Shown in pieces: positions 10,123 to 19,261 of a stretch of 64,000 bases of DNA. Position 1 is the first letter of the stretch; every line of letters starts with the position of its first letter. The notes beneath the pieces are model-generated. The model did not search any database, was not told where the DNA came from, and saw only the letters and a list, made by a program, of their open reading frames with translations. The translations under genes were made by a program, and so were the position numbers. The stretch comes from Nocardioides sp. B-3 (GTDB taxonomy: Bacteria > Actinomycetota > Actinomycetes > Propionibacteriales > Nocardioidaceae), in assembly GCF_024703895.1 (NCBI RefSeq), contig NZ_CP087968.1, positions 3,224,001 to 3,288,000 of the forward strand, given 5' to 3'.

Positions 10123-11154
10123 ATGGTCGAGGACCGCAAGCTCGCCGTCCTGCGCGCGATCGTGGAGGACTACGTCGCCACCGAGGAGCCCGTCGGTTCC
10201 CGGGCGCTGGTCGAGCGGCACGGGCTGGGCGTCTCGCCCGCCACCGTGCGCAACGACATGGCCGCGCTGGAGGACGAGGGCTTCATCCACCAGCCCCACA
10301 CGAGCGCCGGCCGGGTCCCCACCGACAAGGGCTACCGCCTGTTCGTCGACCGCCTGAGCGCCGTCAAGCCGATGAGCGCCGCCGAGAAGCGCGCGATCGC
10401 GACGCTGCTCGACAGCGCGGTCGACCTCGACGACGTCGTGCAGCGCTCGGTGCGGTTGCTCAGCACGCTGACGCGCCGGGTCGCGATCGTGCAATATCCG
10501 ACCCTCTCGCGCAGCACGGTGCGCCACATCGAGCTCGTCTCGATCACTCCGACACGGGTGATGCTGATCCTGATCCTCAGCACCGGCCGGGTCGAGCAGC
10601 GCCTCGTCGAGATCCCCTCCGAGATGTCCGACGACCAGCTCGCCGACCTCCGGATCCGCCTCAACCAGGGCGGCCGCGGGGGAGCGCATCGCAGACGGTG
10701 CCGCCGCCCTGAGCCGGCTGCCCGACGCCGTACCCCACGCCGATCGGGCCCTGACCAAGAGCCTCGTCGACGTGCTCACCGACGCGATGTCCGACCACCG
10801 CAGCGACGAGCGGGTGGCGGTCGCCGGTGCGGCCAACCTCGCGCGGTTCGGCGACAGCTTCGACACCGCGGTGCGCCCGCTCCTCGAGGCGCTCGAGGAG
10901 CACGTCGTGCTGCTCAAGCTGATCGGCGAGGTCACCGTCGGCGACGCCGTCACGGTCCGCATCGGCCACGAGGGCCCCTATTCCGAGCTTGCCTCCACCA
11001 GCGTCGTGGCCACCGGCTACGGCCCCGCCCGACTGTGCCCCGGCGACGCTCGGCGTCGTCGGACCGACCCGCATGGACTACCCCGGATCCATGGCCGCCG
11101 TGCGCGCCGTCGTCGCGCTACGTCTCCCGGATCCTCGACGAAGGACAGCAGTGA
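10123..11154 (+). CDS. hrcA: heat-inducible transcription repressor HrcA
   Basis: About 343 residues. ATG preceded by GGAGG and the residues [26 protein letters not shown], then the winged helix with [18 protein letters not shown] and [14 protein letters not shown], all diagnostic. The C-terminus carries [12 protein letters not shown]. It represses chaperone genes through CIRCE sites and depends on GroEL for folding. Frame breaks near 10675 (at CCAGG), 11033 and 11113. The stop overlaps the dnaJ GTG. Confidence 0.95.
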   Translation: MVEDRKLAVLRAIVEDYVATEEPVGSRALVERHGLGVSPATVRNDMAALEDEGFIHQPHTSAGRVPTDKGYRLFVDRLSAVKPMSAAEKRAIATLLDSAVDLDDVVQRSVRLLSTLTRRVAIVQYPTLSRSTVRHIELVSITPTRVMLILILSTGRVEQRLVEIPSEMSDDQLADLRIRLNQGGRGGAHRRRCRRPEPAARRRTPRRSGPDQEPRRRAHRRDVRPPQRRAGGGRRCGQPRAVRRQLRHRGAPAPRGARGARRAAQADRRGHRRRRRHGPHRPRGPLFRACLHQRRGHRLRPRPTVPRRRSASSDRPAWTTPDPWPPCAPSSRYVSRILDEGQQ

Positions 11155-12324
11155 GCACAGATCTCTACGCGCTGCTCGGTGTCTCCCGTGACGCCGATGC
11201 GGCCACCATCAAGAAGGCCTACCGCGGCTTGGCGCGCCAGCTGCACCCGGACGTCAACCCGGACCCGGAGACCCGGGGAGAGGTTCAAGGAGGTCTCGCG
11301 GGCCTACGAAGTCCTCTCCGACCCGCAGAAGCGGGCCGCCTACGACCGTGGCGGCGACCCCTTCGGCGGCGGCGCGGCCGGCTTCGGCCGGGGCCGGGGC
11401 TTCTCCTTCACCGACATCATGGACGCCTTCTTCGGTGGCGGCGCGCCCGGGCAGGGTGGCCGGGGTCGGGGTCCGCGTCAGCGCGTACGCCGCGGGCAGG
11501 ACGCCCTGATCCGGCTCGACGTCGAGCTGGCGGAGGCGGCGTTCGGCACGACCAAGGAGCTCAAGGTCGACACCGCGGTCGTCTGCACGACCTGCCACGG
11601 TGACGGTGCCGCACCCGGCTCGAAGCCGATCATCTGCGAGACCTGTCGCGGGGCCGGCGAGGTCGCCCGTGTCCAGCGCTCGTTCCTCGGCGAGATCCGC
11701 ACGCTGCGCGTGTGCGGCCTGCCGCGGCTTCGGCCAGATCATCCCCGACCCGTGCCGCGAGTGCTCCGGCGACGGTCGCGTGCGCTCGCGTCGCACGCTC
11801 AACGTCAAGATCCCCGCCGGCGTCGACCACGGCACCCGGGTCCAGCTGACCGAGCAGGGCGAGGTCGGTCCCGGCGGTGGTCCGCCCGGCGACCTCTACG
11901 TCGAGATGCACGTCGACGCCCACCCGACCTTCACCCGTCACGGCAACGACCTGCACAGCACGGTCACGCTGCCGATGACGGCCGCGGCGCTCGGCACGAC
12001 GCTCACGCTGCCGCTGCTCGAGGCCGACCTCGACCTCGACGAGGAGTCCGAGGTGCGCACCGACTACGACCTCGTCATCCAGCCCGGCACCCAGTCCGGC
12101 AGCGAGCAGATCCTGCGCGGGTTCGGAGTCCCCGGCCTGCGTGGTGGTCGCGGCGACCTGATCGTCACGGTCGTCGTCGACACCCCGACCCGGCTGGACG
12201 AGCGTCAGGAGGACCTCCTGCGCGAGCTCGCCGCCCTCCGCGGCGAGGAGTCGCCCACCGGCCGGTGCAGTCCTCGCAGAAGTCCGTCTTCGGCCGGCTC
12301 CGCGACGCGTTCCAGCAGCACTGA
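11151..12324 (+). CDS. dnaJ: chaperone DnaJ (HrcA-linked DnaJ2 type)
   Basis: About 391 residues. J domain with HPD (LHPDVNPD), G/F-rich linker, four CxxCxGxG-type zinc repeats ([34 protein letters not shown]) and the C-terminal substrate domains. Co-chaperone stimulating DnaK. Frame breaks near 11276 (CCAGG, so the family DPETQERFKE is restored), 11716 (loss of a GC pair inside the third zinc repeat) and 12258 (CCTGG). GTG start overlaps the hrcA stop; the stop overlaps the rsmE ATG. Confidence 0.94.
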
Positions 12325-13064
12325 TGTCCCTCCCGGTCCACCTCGTGCCGTCGCTGGACGGCGTCGCCGTCGGGTCGACGATCGAGGTGACCGGGGACGA
12401 GGCACACCACGCTGTCGCCGTACGGCGATTGCGGGTCGGCGAGGAGGTCGTGCTCACCGACGGTGCGGGTCACCGGGTGGTCGGGTCCGTCGCGTCGACG
12501 GGGAAGCGGGTCTTCAGCGTGACCGTGGCTTCCCTGTCGTTCCTCGAGCGCCCGTCGCCGAGCTTCACCGTCGTGCAGGCGCTGCCCAAGGGCGACCGAG
12601 GTGAGCTCGCGGTCGAGGTGCTGACCGAGATCGGCGTCGACACCATCGTCCCGTGGGCCGCGTCCCGCTCGGTCGCGGTCTGGAAGGGCGAGCGCGCGGC
12701 CAAGTCGCACGCCAAGTGGCAGGCCACCGCCCGCGAGGCCGGCAAGCAGTCGCGTCGCTCGTGGTCGTGCTCGGTCTCGCCCCTCTCCTCCACTGAGGAG
12801 GTCGTGGCGCTGCTCCCGGACGCTGCGTTGGTCGCCGTACTCCACGAGGACGCGACGACGTCACTCGCCTCCCTCGACGTGCCGGCCGACGGCGTCATCG
12901 TCGTCATCGTCGGCCCTGAGGGCGGCATCGCCCCCGACGAGCTGGCGGCCTTCGAGGCCGCGGGCGCTGTCACCGTTCGCCTCGGTGACGAGGTCCTGCG
13001 TACGTCGACCGCCGGACTCGCCGCCGTCAGCGCGCTGCTCGCGCGCACGGCTCGCTGGGGCTGA
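12324..13064 (+). CDS. rsmE: 16S rRNA m3U1498 methyltransferase RsmE
   Basis: 246 residues, intact frame. N-terminal PUA-like part (GDEAHHAVAVRRLRVGEEVVLTDG) and SPOUT knot with VVIVGPEGGIAPDEL and RLGDEVLRTSTAGLAAVSAL, the SAM-binding signature. It methylates U1498 in 16S rRNA in the assembled 30S subunit. ATG overlaps the dnaJ TGA by one base, so it is the third gene of the hrcA operon. Confidence 0.95.
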   Translation: MSLPVHLVPSLDGVAVGSTIEVTGDEAHHAVAVRRLRVGEEVVLTDGAGHRVVGSVASTGKRVFSVTVASLSFLERPSPSFTVVQALPKGDRGELAVEVLTEIGVDTIVPWAASRSVAVWKGERAAKSHAKWQATAREAGKQSRRSWSCSVSPLSSTEEVVALLPDAALVAVLHEDATTSLASLDVPADGVIVVIVGPEGGIAPDELAAFEAAGAVTVRLGDEVLRTSTAGLAAVSALLARTARWG

Positions 13065-13068
13065 CTCG

Positions 13069-13523
13069 ATGATCGCCGGGGCCTTGCTTGCGAGCCTCGT
13101 GACCCTTGCGATGACGGGATGCCAACAGGAGTCCGCTTCATCCGAGTCGGGCGTCGGCTGCGACGAACCGATGGAGGTCGAGCTCGGCCTGCCGACCGTG
13201 GATGTGCCTGCACGGCTCACGACCACCCAAGGGCGACTGCGGGTCTCCGTGACCGGCATGAGCCCTGACGCGATGATCCCGGTCGACACGACGACAGTTT
13301 TCCCCGGGGCCGGCCGAGACCGTGCCGACGCGTGACGCCGAGCGCCCCGAGTGGCCGGACAACGGGACCTACCGGGAGCGGGGTGAGCCTCGACCAGCCC
13401 GGCTACATAGATGTCGAGGCGGGCTCCTACTGGCTCGTGTCCCCTGCGGGCGGTCGGATCTTCGTTGCGGCCTGCCCGAACGTCACCCTGACCGACGTGG
13501 TGCCCGTCAATCCGAGACCGTGA
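13069..13523 (+). CDS. small secreted lipoprotein, unknown
   Basis: About 151 residues. Lipobox VTLAMTGC gives a lipid-anchored N-terminus, then a hydrophilic domain and a C-terminal stretch LDQPGYIDVEAGSYWLVSPAGG. No family recognised. Two frame breaks (near 13311 and 13384) split it into three frames; the pieces join without gap. It starts 4 bases after rsmE and may be read through from the heat-shock operon. Confidence 0.55.
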
Positions 13524-13623
13524 GCGCCGACGGCCCAACTGCAGGCAGTTCGGCCGCGCTGCGGCTCACTAGACGCTCAAGGCTGCGAGTCACGTCACGA
13601 ACTGCCTCAGTTGTTCGTGCGAG

Positions 13624-14613
13624 TCAGTCCACGACGGTGATGCTCCGGCTGTCTGTGTGCTCGCGGTTCTGCCCGGAGGGGTCGTCGGTGGACGAGACCA
13701 CGAGGTAGTCGCCGGGTGGGACGTCGGTCAGGTCGAGCGTGACCTCGTAGGGGTACAGCTTCGCTCCGTACGCGCCGGATGCGATGGTGGGCGTCTGGTC
13801 GACCACCACGGTTCCGTCGAGGTCCTCGACCCAGTCACGATGTTGCCTTCGAACGAGTTGCCGGCCCCCCGGACCACGAACGGCTCTCGGTTGTCGACGA
13901 GCATCCCCTCGCTCGGCGTGGTCAGCGAGACATGGGCCAAGGTCTCCAGCACCGCGCCGTTCGCGAGCGGTTCCGACGTCGCCCGGCCGAGCAGCTCGCT
14001 GACGGGGTTTCCGTTGTGGATGAACTGCACGGGCAGCCGCTCCTGCACCGCGGCCCTGGGCGGTGTAGATCACCTGCTCGATGGCCATCGCGTACTGCTC
14101 GACGGGCGGGTCGTGCTCGAGGAGGTTCTCGGGGTCGCCGATCTCCACCCTGATCACGTCGTCGACGACCTCCGCACCGAGGAACGTCGAGTCAACCGGG
14201 GGCCACCCGGTGAAGTAGTCAGGATCCTGCGGGTCGCCCATGAACACCTGCGTCAGCGCACCGACCAAGGGGTTGTCCACGGGAACGGGCGCGAACTCGC
14301 GGTAGAGGCGAAGGCCGTCGGGCGTCTCACCGATGTAGTACACGGCGCCTGCCCTCATCTGGGGGCCGGCAGACTCCGACGCCGTCGCACTGGGGGAGGC
14401 CGACGTGCTCGCCCCCGGATCCGTCGCAGTCGGCGCGGTGTCCGGTCCCAGCACCGCGAACGCGGCGAAGGACGCGGCGACGGCGAGGACGGCTCCGGCT
14501 GCGGCGTACGGCCAACGGCGCCTCGAACCAGACGTCCGTGCGCGGATCTCGTCGAGGGCGTGTCGCGGCTCGACGTCGGCGACAGCATCGGTGAGGAGCT
14601 CGTGGAGGTTCAT
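13624..14613 (-). CDS. single-pass membrane protein with GerMN and Gmad2-like domains, coupled to sigma factor
   Basis: About 329 residues: cytosolic segment of about 34 residues (MNLHELLTDAVADVEPRHALDEIRART), one membrane helix (about 36-58), a Pro/Ser/Thr linker, a GerMN domain (YYIGETPDGLRLYREF) and a C-terminal immunoglobulin-like Gmad2 domain (PPGDYLVVSSTDD). Its ATG overlaps the sigma factor stop (ATGA), so the two are made together; the topology suits an unconventional membrane anti-sigma partner, which is inference. Frame breaks near 14058 (CCAGG) and 13830 (CCTGG). Confidence 0.72.
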   Translation of the reverse strand: MNLHELLTDAVADVEPRHALDEIRARTSGSRRRWPYAAAGAVLAVAASFAAFAVLGPDTAPTATDPGASTSASPSATASESAGPQMRAGAVYYIGETPDGLRLYREFAPVPVDNPLVGALTQVFMGDPQDPDYFTGWPPVDSTFLGAEVVDDVIRVEIGDPENLLEHDPPVEQYAMAIEQVIYTAQGRGAGAAARAVHPQRKPRQRAARPGDVGTARERRGAGDLGPCLADHAERGDARRQPRAVRGPGGRQLVRRQHRDWVEDLDGTVVVDQTPTIASGAYGAKLYPYEVTLDLTDVPPGDYLVVSSTDDPSGQNREHTDSRSITVVD

Positions 14614-15140
14614 GACTCGTCCTTCCAGACGTCGCCGAGCAGGTCGCGCAAGGCGGCCGATCCACGCGATGCGTGCGACTTCACCGAGCCGCGGGCGATG
14701 CCCAGCGTGTCGGCGATCTCGGCCTCCGAGAGCTCGAGGTAGTGCCGCAGCACCAGCACTTCGCGCTGCCGGTCGGGCAGCTGCCCGAGAGCATCGAGTA
14801 CGGCGGTGCGCCGGTCCGCGTCGAGCGCGCGGGTGTCGGACGGGGGAGCGGTCTCGGGGTCCCGGCCGGAGGAAGCGCGGAGATGCCGGTCCACCACGAC
14901 CCGGTGCCGCTGCACGGAGCGGGACCGGTTGACGACCGCCTGCCGGAGGTAGGCGAGTGCCTTGTCGTTGTCGCGCAACCGACCCCAGCGAGAGTGCATG
15001 GCCACGAACGCGTCCTGCACGACCTCTTCGGCGGTGCCGACATCGCGCACCGGGAGGACGGCCAGCCGCACGAGCTGGCGCCAGTGTGCGGCGTACAGCG
15101 CGGACAGCGCCTCGTCGGCGCTCCAGCGATCGGCGCTCAC
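14610..15140 (-). CDS. SigE-family ECF RNA polymerase sigma factor
   Basis: About 176 residues. Region 2 (LYAAHWRQLVRLAVLPVRDVGTAEEVVQDAFVAM) and region 4 (LPDRQREVLVLRHYLELSEAEIADTLGIARGSVKSHASRG) are intact and typical of the actinobacterial SigE family. A TAGCGT hexamer at 15166-15171 (minus) overlaps the GTG at 15167, so I prefer the GTG at 15140; the longer form would add nine residues. It lies between two GerMN-type proteins and is coupled to the downstream one by an ATGA overlap. Confidence 0.88.
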   Translation of the reverse strand: MSADRWSADEALSALYAAHWRQLVRLAVLPVRDVGTAEEVVQDAFVAMHSRWGRLRDNDKALAYLRQAVVNRSRSVQRHRVVVDRHLRASSGRDPETAPPSDTRALDADRRTAVLDALGQLPDRQREVLVLRHYLELSEAEIADTLGIARGSVKSHASRGSAALRDLLGDVWKDES

Positions 15141-15213
15141 CGCGCCTGCCAGTGCATGGGTCGTCACGCTAGTGGGACGCGCGACCACCCGGACCGGTTT
15201 ACCGCGTTTTGAA

Positions 15214-16126
15214 TCAGCCCAGCGAGAAGTCCTTGGTGTCCTCGTGCGGCCCGGAGCCCTCGGCGCCGCCGGACGGGTCGTCGGTGCGGGCCACGAACGT
15301 GTAGTCGCCGGGCGCGAGGCCGGAGACGTCGATCGAGGTCTCCCACGGGTAGAGCTTGTCCATCCAGCCCTCGGCCGTCGCGAACCCGTCGAGCACGACC
15401 TCGGTCGCCCTGCCGGATCTCCCACAGCAGGTTGGCCTCGAACGACGAGCCGACGCCGCTGGCCTCGAGCGTGCCGCCGGTGACGGTGGCTCCCTGCTCG
15501 GGCGTGGTGATGTTGACCAGACTCATGACGTCGAGCGCGTCGGCGTTGGTGAACTCGGTCTCGGTGCTGAGCCCGAACAGCCGGAAGTCGGTGCCGCCGC
15601 GCTTGATCACGACCGGCACCCGCTCCTGCTGGACGCCCCGGAGCGTGTGGACGAGCTGTTGCAGCGCGAGCCTCGCGTCGTACTTCGACATCCCGTCGGG
15701 GCGTTCGGTGAAGCCGTCGCCCGGCATCTGGACGAGCAGGACGCCGTCCGTCGCGCCCACCGAGGAGATCTCGACCTGCGGCCACAGCGTGCGGTAGTCG
15801 GGGTCGAGGGTGTCGCCGGCCAGCATCAGCGCAAGCGCTTCCCGGAGCGGGTTGTCGGAGGGTACGGCGCGGAACTCCCGGAACAGGCGCGGACCCTGCG
15901 GCGTCTCGCCCACGAAGTAGACCGGCACCGTCACGGTCCCCTCGCCCTCCGGGGACTCCGTCTCCGTCGGCGTCTCGGTGGGGGACGCGGCGGGGTCGGT
16001 GGCCTCGGACTCATTCGACACCGGGGTCGGAGCGCGGTCGGGGACCTCCTCGCTGCACGCCGTCGCGCCCGGGGCGAGCGCGCCGAGCGAGAGGAGGGCA
16101 GCCAGTCGGTGGGTGGGGGAAGTCAT
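15214..16126 (-). CDS. GerMN/Gmad2-like lipoprotein
   Basis: About 304 residues. Lipobox near residue 20-24 (APGATAC), an acidic Thr/Pro linker, a GerMN domain (YFVGETPQGPRLFREF, paralogous to the protein downstream of the sigma factor) and a C-terminal Gmad2-like Ig fold (LAPGDYTFVARTDDPSGG). Frame break near 15413. ATG 16126 is preferred over ATG 16135 because a TACCGT hexamer ends 7 bases upstream of it. GerMN domains occur in spore germination and in LpqB-type envelope proteins; ligand unknown. Confidence 0.75.
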
Positions 16127-16133
16127 GTGTTTC

Positions 16134-16139
16134 ACGGTA
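16134..16139 (-). promoter_or_regulatory. -10 element, leaderless promoter of GerMN lipoprotein
   Basis: TACCGT on the minus strand, 7 bases (GAAACAC) before the ATG at 16126. Confidence 0.6.
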
Positions 16140-16188
16140 GTGGGACGTCCGGCGCCGCCAGCCGGTTACACGCCGCGCCCGCACGATC

Positions 16189-16194
16189 TACTGT
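16189..16194 (+). promoter_or_regulatory. -10 element, leaderless promoter of HIT gene
   Basis: TACTGT followed by 7 bases and the ATG at 16202; no ribosome binding site. Confidence 0.6.
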
Positions 16195-16201
16195 GAAGGG
16201 C

Positions 16202-16558
16202 ATGAGCGTTCGAGAACGTCCTGCCGACTGCCTGTTCTGCAAGGTCGTGGCCGGGGACGTCCCGGCCGAGATCGTGCACGCCACGGACAGCGCGGTGGCC
16301 TTCCGCGACATCAACCCGCAGGCGCCGATGCACGTCCCGGTCGTGCCGTCGAGCCACTACGCCAATGCCGCCGAGCTCGCCCATGGCGAGCCGTCCTGCG
16401 CGGCCGAGTTGCTGACGGTGGCGGCCGCGGTCGCCGAGAAGGAAGGCATCTCCGACTACCGCCCGGTGTTCAACACGGGTGCGGAGGCTGGTCAGGTCGT
16501 CTTCCACACGCACCTGCACGTCCTCGGTGGGCGGCCGATGACCCGGCCGCCCGGCTGA
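16202..16558 (+). CDS. HIT-family (histidine triad) nucleotide hydrolase
   Basis: 118 residues, intact frame. CLFCKVVAGDVPAEIVH at the N-terminus and the triad VVFHTHLHVLGGR near residue 102 mark an HINT-type purine nucleoside phosphoramidase. The usual THVLVVP is written MHVPVVP, consistent with CCTGG read as CCCGG. In related genomes this gene sits in the rsmE-phoH interval; here 16 kb separates it from phoH. Confidence 0.93.
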   Translation: MSVRERPADCLFCKVVAGDVPAEIVHATDSAVAFRDINPQAPMHVPVVPSSHYANAAELAHGEPSCAAELLTVAAAVAEKEGISDYRPVFNTGAEAGQVVFHTHLHVLGGRPMTRPPG

Positions 16559-16580
16559 CCCCCGGCCCAGAGCCGAGCCG

Positions 16581-18376
16581 CTAGGAGCTCGGCAGGCCCC
16601 GGGCCGCGTCGACCACCCGGTCCCGGGTGACGGTGCGATGGTCGTGGCCGTGCGCGAGCACGGCGAGTGACCGACGTCGCGTGACCGTGTCGAGCCGGGA
16701 GCCGAGCCGGTCCAGGGACCAGCACTCGCTGCGGTCGGCTCAGCCCGCCGAGCAGCTCGCGCGCGGCGTCCTGCAGGTCGCGCAACGTCGCCGGGGTGGG
16801 GGCGGCCTCGTCGGCCAGCACCACTGCGGCGCCGACGACGCGACCCGGGCGCTGGTCGGTCGTCTCGAACGCCTCGGCGTCGGTGACGAAGGGCTGGTCG
16901 CGCAGCACGTCGCGCACCTCGTTGAGGGAGACCAGCTGCCCCGAGACCGAGATGACCTCGTCAAGTCGGCCGAGGAACTCGATCTCACCCGTCGCGTTGC
17001 GCCCGGCCACGTCGCCGGTGGCGTAGACGCCGGGGTGCCGCTCCCAGTGGTAGGACGTGGGGTCGGTGCCGTCGGGGGCCTCGACCGCGCGCAGGACCCC
17101 GGGCCGGGGCAGCCGCATGACCCACTCCCCGGACTCGCCGGTGGCGACCTCGTCGCCGTGGGCGTTCACGATCGCGAAGCCGGGGTCCGGCATCAGGGGC
17201 GACGGGTCGTCGTTGCTCACGATCCCGCCGAGCTCGAGCTGGCCCCACGCATCGGACAACCTGACGTCGTCGCCGAGCACCTCGCGCAACCACACACGCA
17301 GGTCGGGGTCGAGCCGGTCGCCGATCGTGGTCAGTCGTCGTAGCGACCCGGTGGTGCCGGTCGGCGTCAGCGACCAGCCGCGCAGTGCGCGCACGATCGA
17401 GGGCGAGGTCAGCATCGCGGTCACGCCGTAGCGCTCGATGATCTGCCAGGTGCGAGCGGGCGCCGGGACGTCGAGGGTGCCCTCGTACATCACCGTGCTG
17501 GCGCCGGCCAGCAGCGGACCGACGATGCCGTGGGCCCGGGCGCCCAGCCACGAGATGTCGGCGGCACCCCAGAAGACGTCGCCCTCACCCATGACGTGGA
17601 GATGGTTGGCGAGCGCCGCCACGGCGAGGTTGGCCGTTCCGAGCCGGATCGCGACCGGCCGGCCGCGTCGGTTGGCGAGGTGGACGCACGCGACCGGGTG
17701 CGACGCGGGTACGGCGACGGGCTCGCCGGCGCGCGGATCGGCGGCGGTCAGCAGCTCGTCGTACCAGCGATCGCCCTCGTACCAGTCGACTCGGACGCCG
17801 GTGCGTCGCACCACGATGGTGTGCTCGACCCCGCTGCTGGCCTCGAGGGCCTCGTCGACCCTCGACTTGAGCGGCAGGATCGCGCCGTGGCGCCAGCCAC
17901 CGTCCCGGGTGAACAACACCTTGGGACCGAAGTCGTCGACCCGCACGGCCGGGGCCTCGGTCGGCAGCGCCACGGGGATCACGGTGTATTCGGCACCGAT
18001 CCGCGCGCAGGCCATCATCGCCGCGACCGCCTCGGGCACCCAGCCGAGGTGCAGGGCCACACGATCGCCCCGGCCGACGCCGAGCCCACGCAGGGAGGAA
18101 GCGAGTCGCACGACCTGCATGTGCAGCTCGCGGTAGGTGAGGACCCGGCGGTCGCCGGGCTCGCCCTCCCACAGGATGGCGGCTCGGTCACCGCGGTCGG
18201 CGAGGTGGCGGTCGATGCAGTTGACCGACAGGTTGAGGCGGCCGTCGACGAACCAGTCGTGCAGGGGCGGCTGCTCACGGAAGAGCTCGGTCCGGGGGGT
18301 GTCCCAGGTCAGCTGCCCGGCGGCCTCGGCCCAGGGCGGCGAAGTAGGCAGCGGTGTCCTGACCGTGCTCAGCCAT
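16581..18376 (-). CDS. degenerate acetyl-CoA-synthetase-like ANL protein (probable pseudoenzyme)
   Basis: About 598 residues. The overall fold follows acetyl-CoA synthetase: AEAAGQLTWDTP, WFVDGRLNLSVNCIDRHL, GEPGDRRVLTYRELH, ADISWLGARAHGIVGPLLAG, VYATGDVAGR and FLGRLDEVISVSG. The nucleotide loop (normally YTSGTTGKPKG) reads LANRRGRPVA, the YWQTETGG motif reads AWGQLELGG, and the C-terminal SGK catalytic lysine is absent (LDTVTRRRSL). Frame breaks near 18318 and 16735 lie at CCTGG. It overlaps the IclR gene by 8 bases. Ligase activity is doubtful; a regulatory or binding role is inference. Confidence 0.75.
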
Positions 18377-19109
18377 GACCCAGCGTCCTTCCGGCAGCGG
18401 TGGCGGCGCGGGACAGGTGCGCCGCGATGACCTCGAGCCGGGCGGCATCCGCACCGGGCGCAACGGTGGTGGCGAGCGCGGCGACCGGGGTCCCGGAGGC
18501 GTCGTGGACCACGACCGCCAGCTCGTCGGCAGGGGAGGCGAGGAAGGGCGCCTTCGCCCACTCGGTGCGCAGCTGCGCCCGGGTCGTCCTTGAGCGGAAC
18601 AGGGTGGGCGTCGAGGCACTGCTGCCAGAGATCGTCGCCCGACCGGGCGGCCAGCAGTCGGCCCGCCGACGTCGAGAGCGCGTCGGTGACGCGGTGGCTG
18701 TCGCGGTAGGGGCCGCCGTCGGCGGCGTCGATGCGGTCGACGTAGACGACCGACTCGCGCACCAGCACGGCCACGTGGATGGTCGACTGGAGGGTGTCGC
18801 GCAGGGACACGAGGTAGGGGGACAGGGCGCCGAGGATCGGCAGTCGGCCCAGTAGCGCTGGGACAGGCGGGTCACCTCGGGTCCGAGGCTGTAGCGCGAG
18901 GAGCGCGAGTCCTGCTCGACGAGATCCGCCGGGACCGGGGAGCGCAGCAGCCGGTGTGCGGTCGGCACCGAGAGGTCGGAGCGTTCGGCCGGGTCGGTCA
19001 GCTGCTGGTAGGCCGGGCCGTCGGCCAGCAGGTCGAGCAGCCTGACCGCATTGCGGACCGTCCCGAGAGTGCCTCGGACCTCCACTGGGTCCGGACGCGA
19101 GTCGCTCAT
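18369..19109 (-). CDS. IclR-family transcriptional regulator
   Basis: About 247 residues. N-terminal winged helix (TVRNAVRLLDLLADGP...SVPTAHRLLRS) and the IclR effector domain (ALSPYLVSLRDTLQSTIHVAVLVRESVVYVDRID, STSAGRLLAARS). Frame breaks near 18852 and 18590. Its stop overlaps the start of the degenerate synthetase, and it is divergent from the Liv transport cassette, with two matching operator-like sequences between them, so it probably controls both directions in response to an aromatic or acyl effector. Confidence 0.85.
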   Translation of the reverse strand: MSDSRPDPVEVRGTLGTVRNAVRLLDLLADGPAYQQLTDPAERSDLSVPTAHRLLRSPVPADLVEQDSRSSRYSLGPEVTRLSQRYWADCRSSAPCPPTSCPCATPSSRPSTWPCWCASRSSTSTASTPPTAAPTATATASPTRSRRRRADCWPPGRATISGSSASTPTLFRSRTTRAQLRTEWAKAPFLASPADELAVVVHDASGTPVAALATTVAPGADAARLEVIAAHLSRAATAAGRTLGHG

Positions 19110-19116
19110 GCTCCAC

Positions 19117-19132
19117 CTTCCGTTATGTGACG
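19117..19132 (+). promoter_or_regulatory. putative IclR operator, copy A
   Basis: CTTCCGTTATGTGACG, 8 bases upstream of the IclR start codon. It matches the reverse complement of copy B at the shared core TTCC-N2-TATGTGA. Confidence 0.5.
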
Positions 19133-19176
19133 CGGCGAGACTATCACCGGAAGATGATTCCAAATAGAGGGTTGTG

Positions 19177-19194
19177 CTTTCACATAGTGGAAAG
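19177..19194 (+). promoter_or_regulatory. putative IclR operator, copy B
   Basis: CTTTCACATAGTGGAAAG is an imperfect palindrome (arms CTTTCAC and CTTTCCAC on opposite strands), of the form bound by IclR-type dimers. It lies 68 bases before livG. Confidence 0.55.
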
Positions 19195-19261
19195 TAGCGT
19201 GAGGTCCAGGTCACATCGTTCTGCCCTTTCACGCTGCTCGGTCACACAGGAGGAACCCCGG

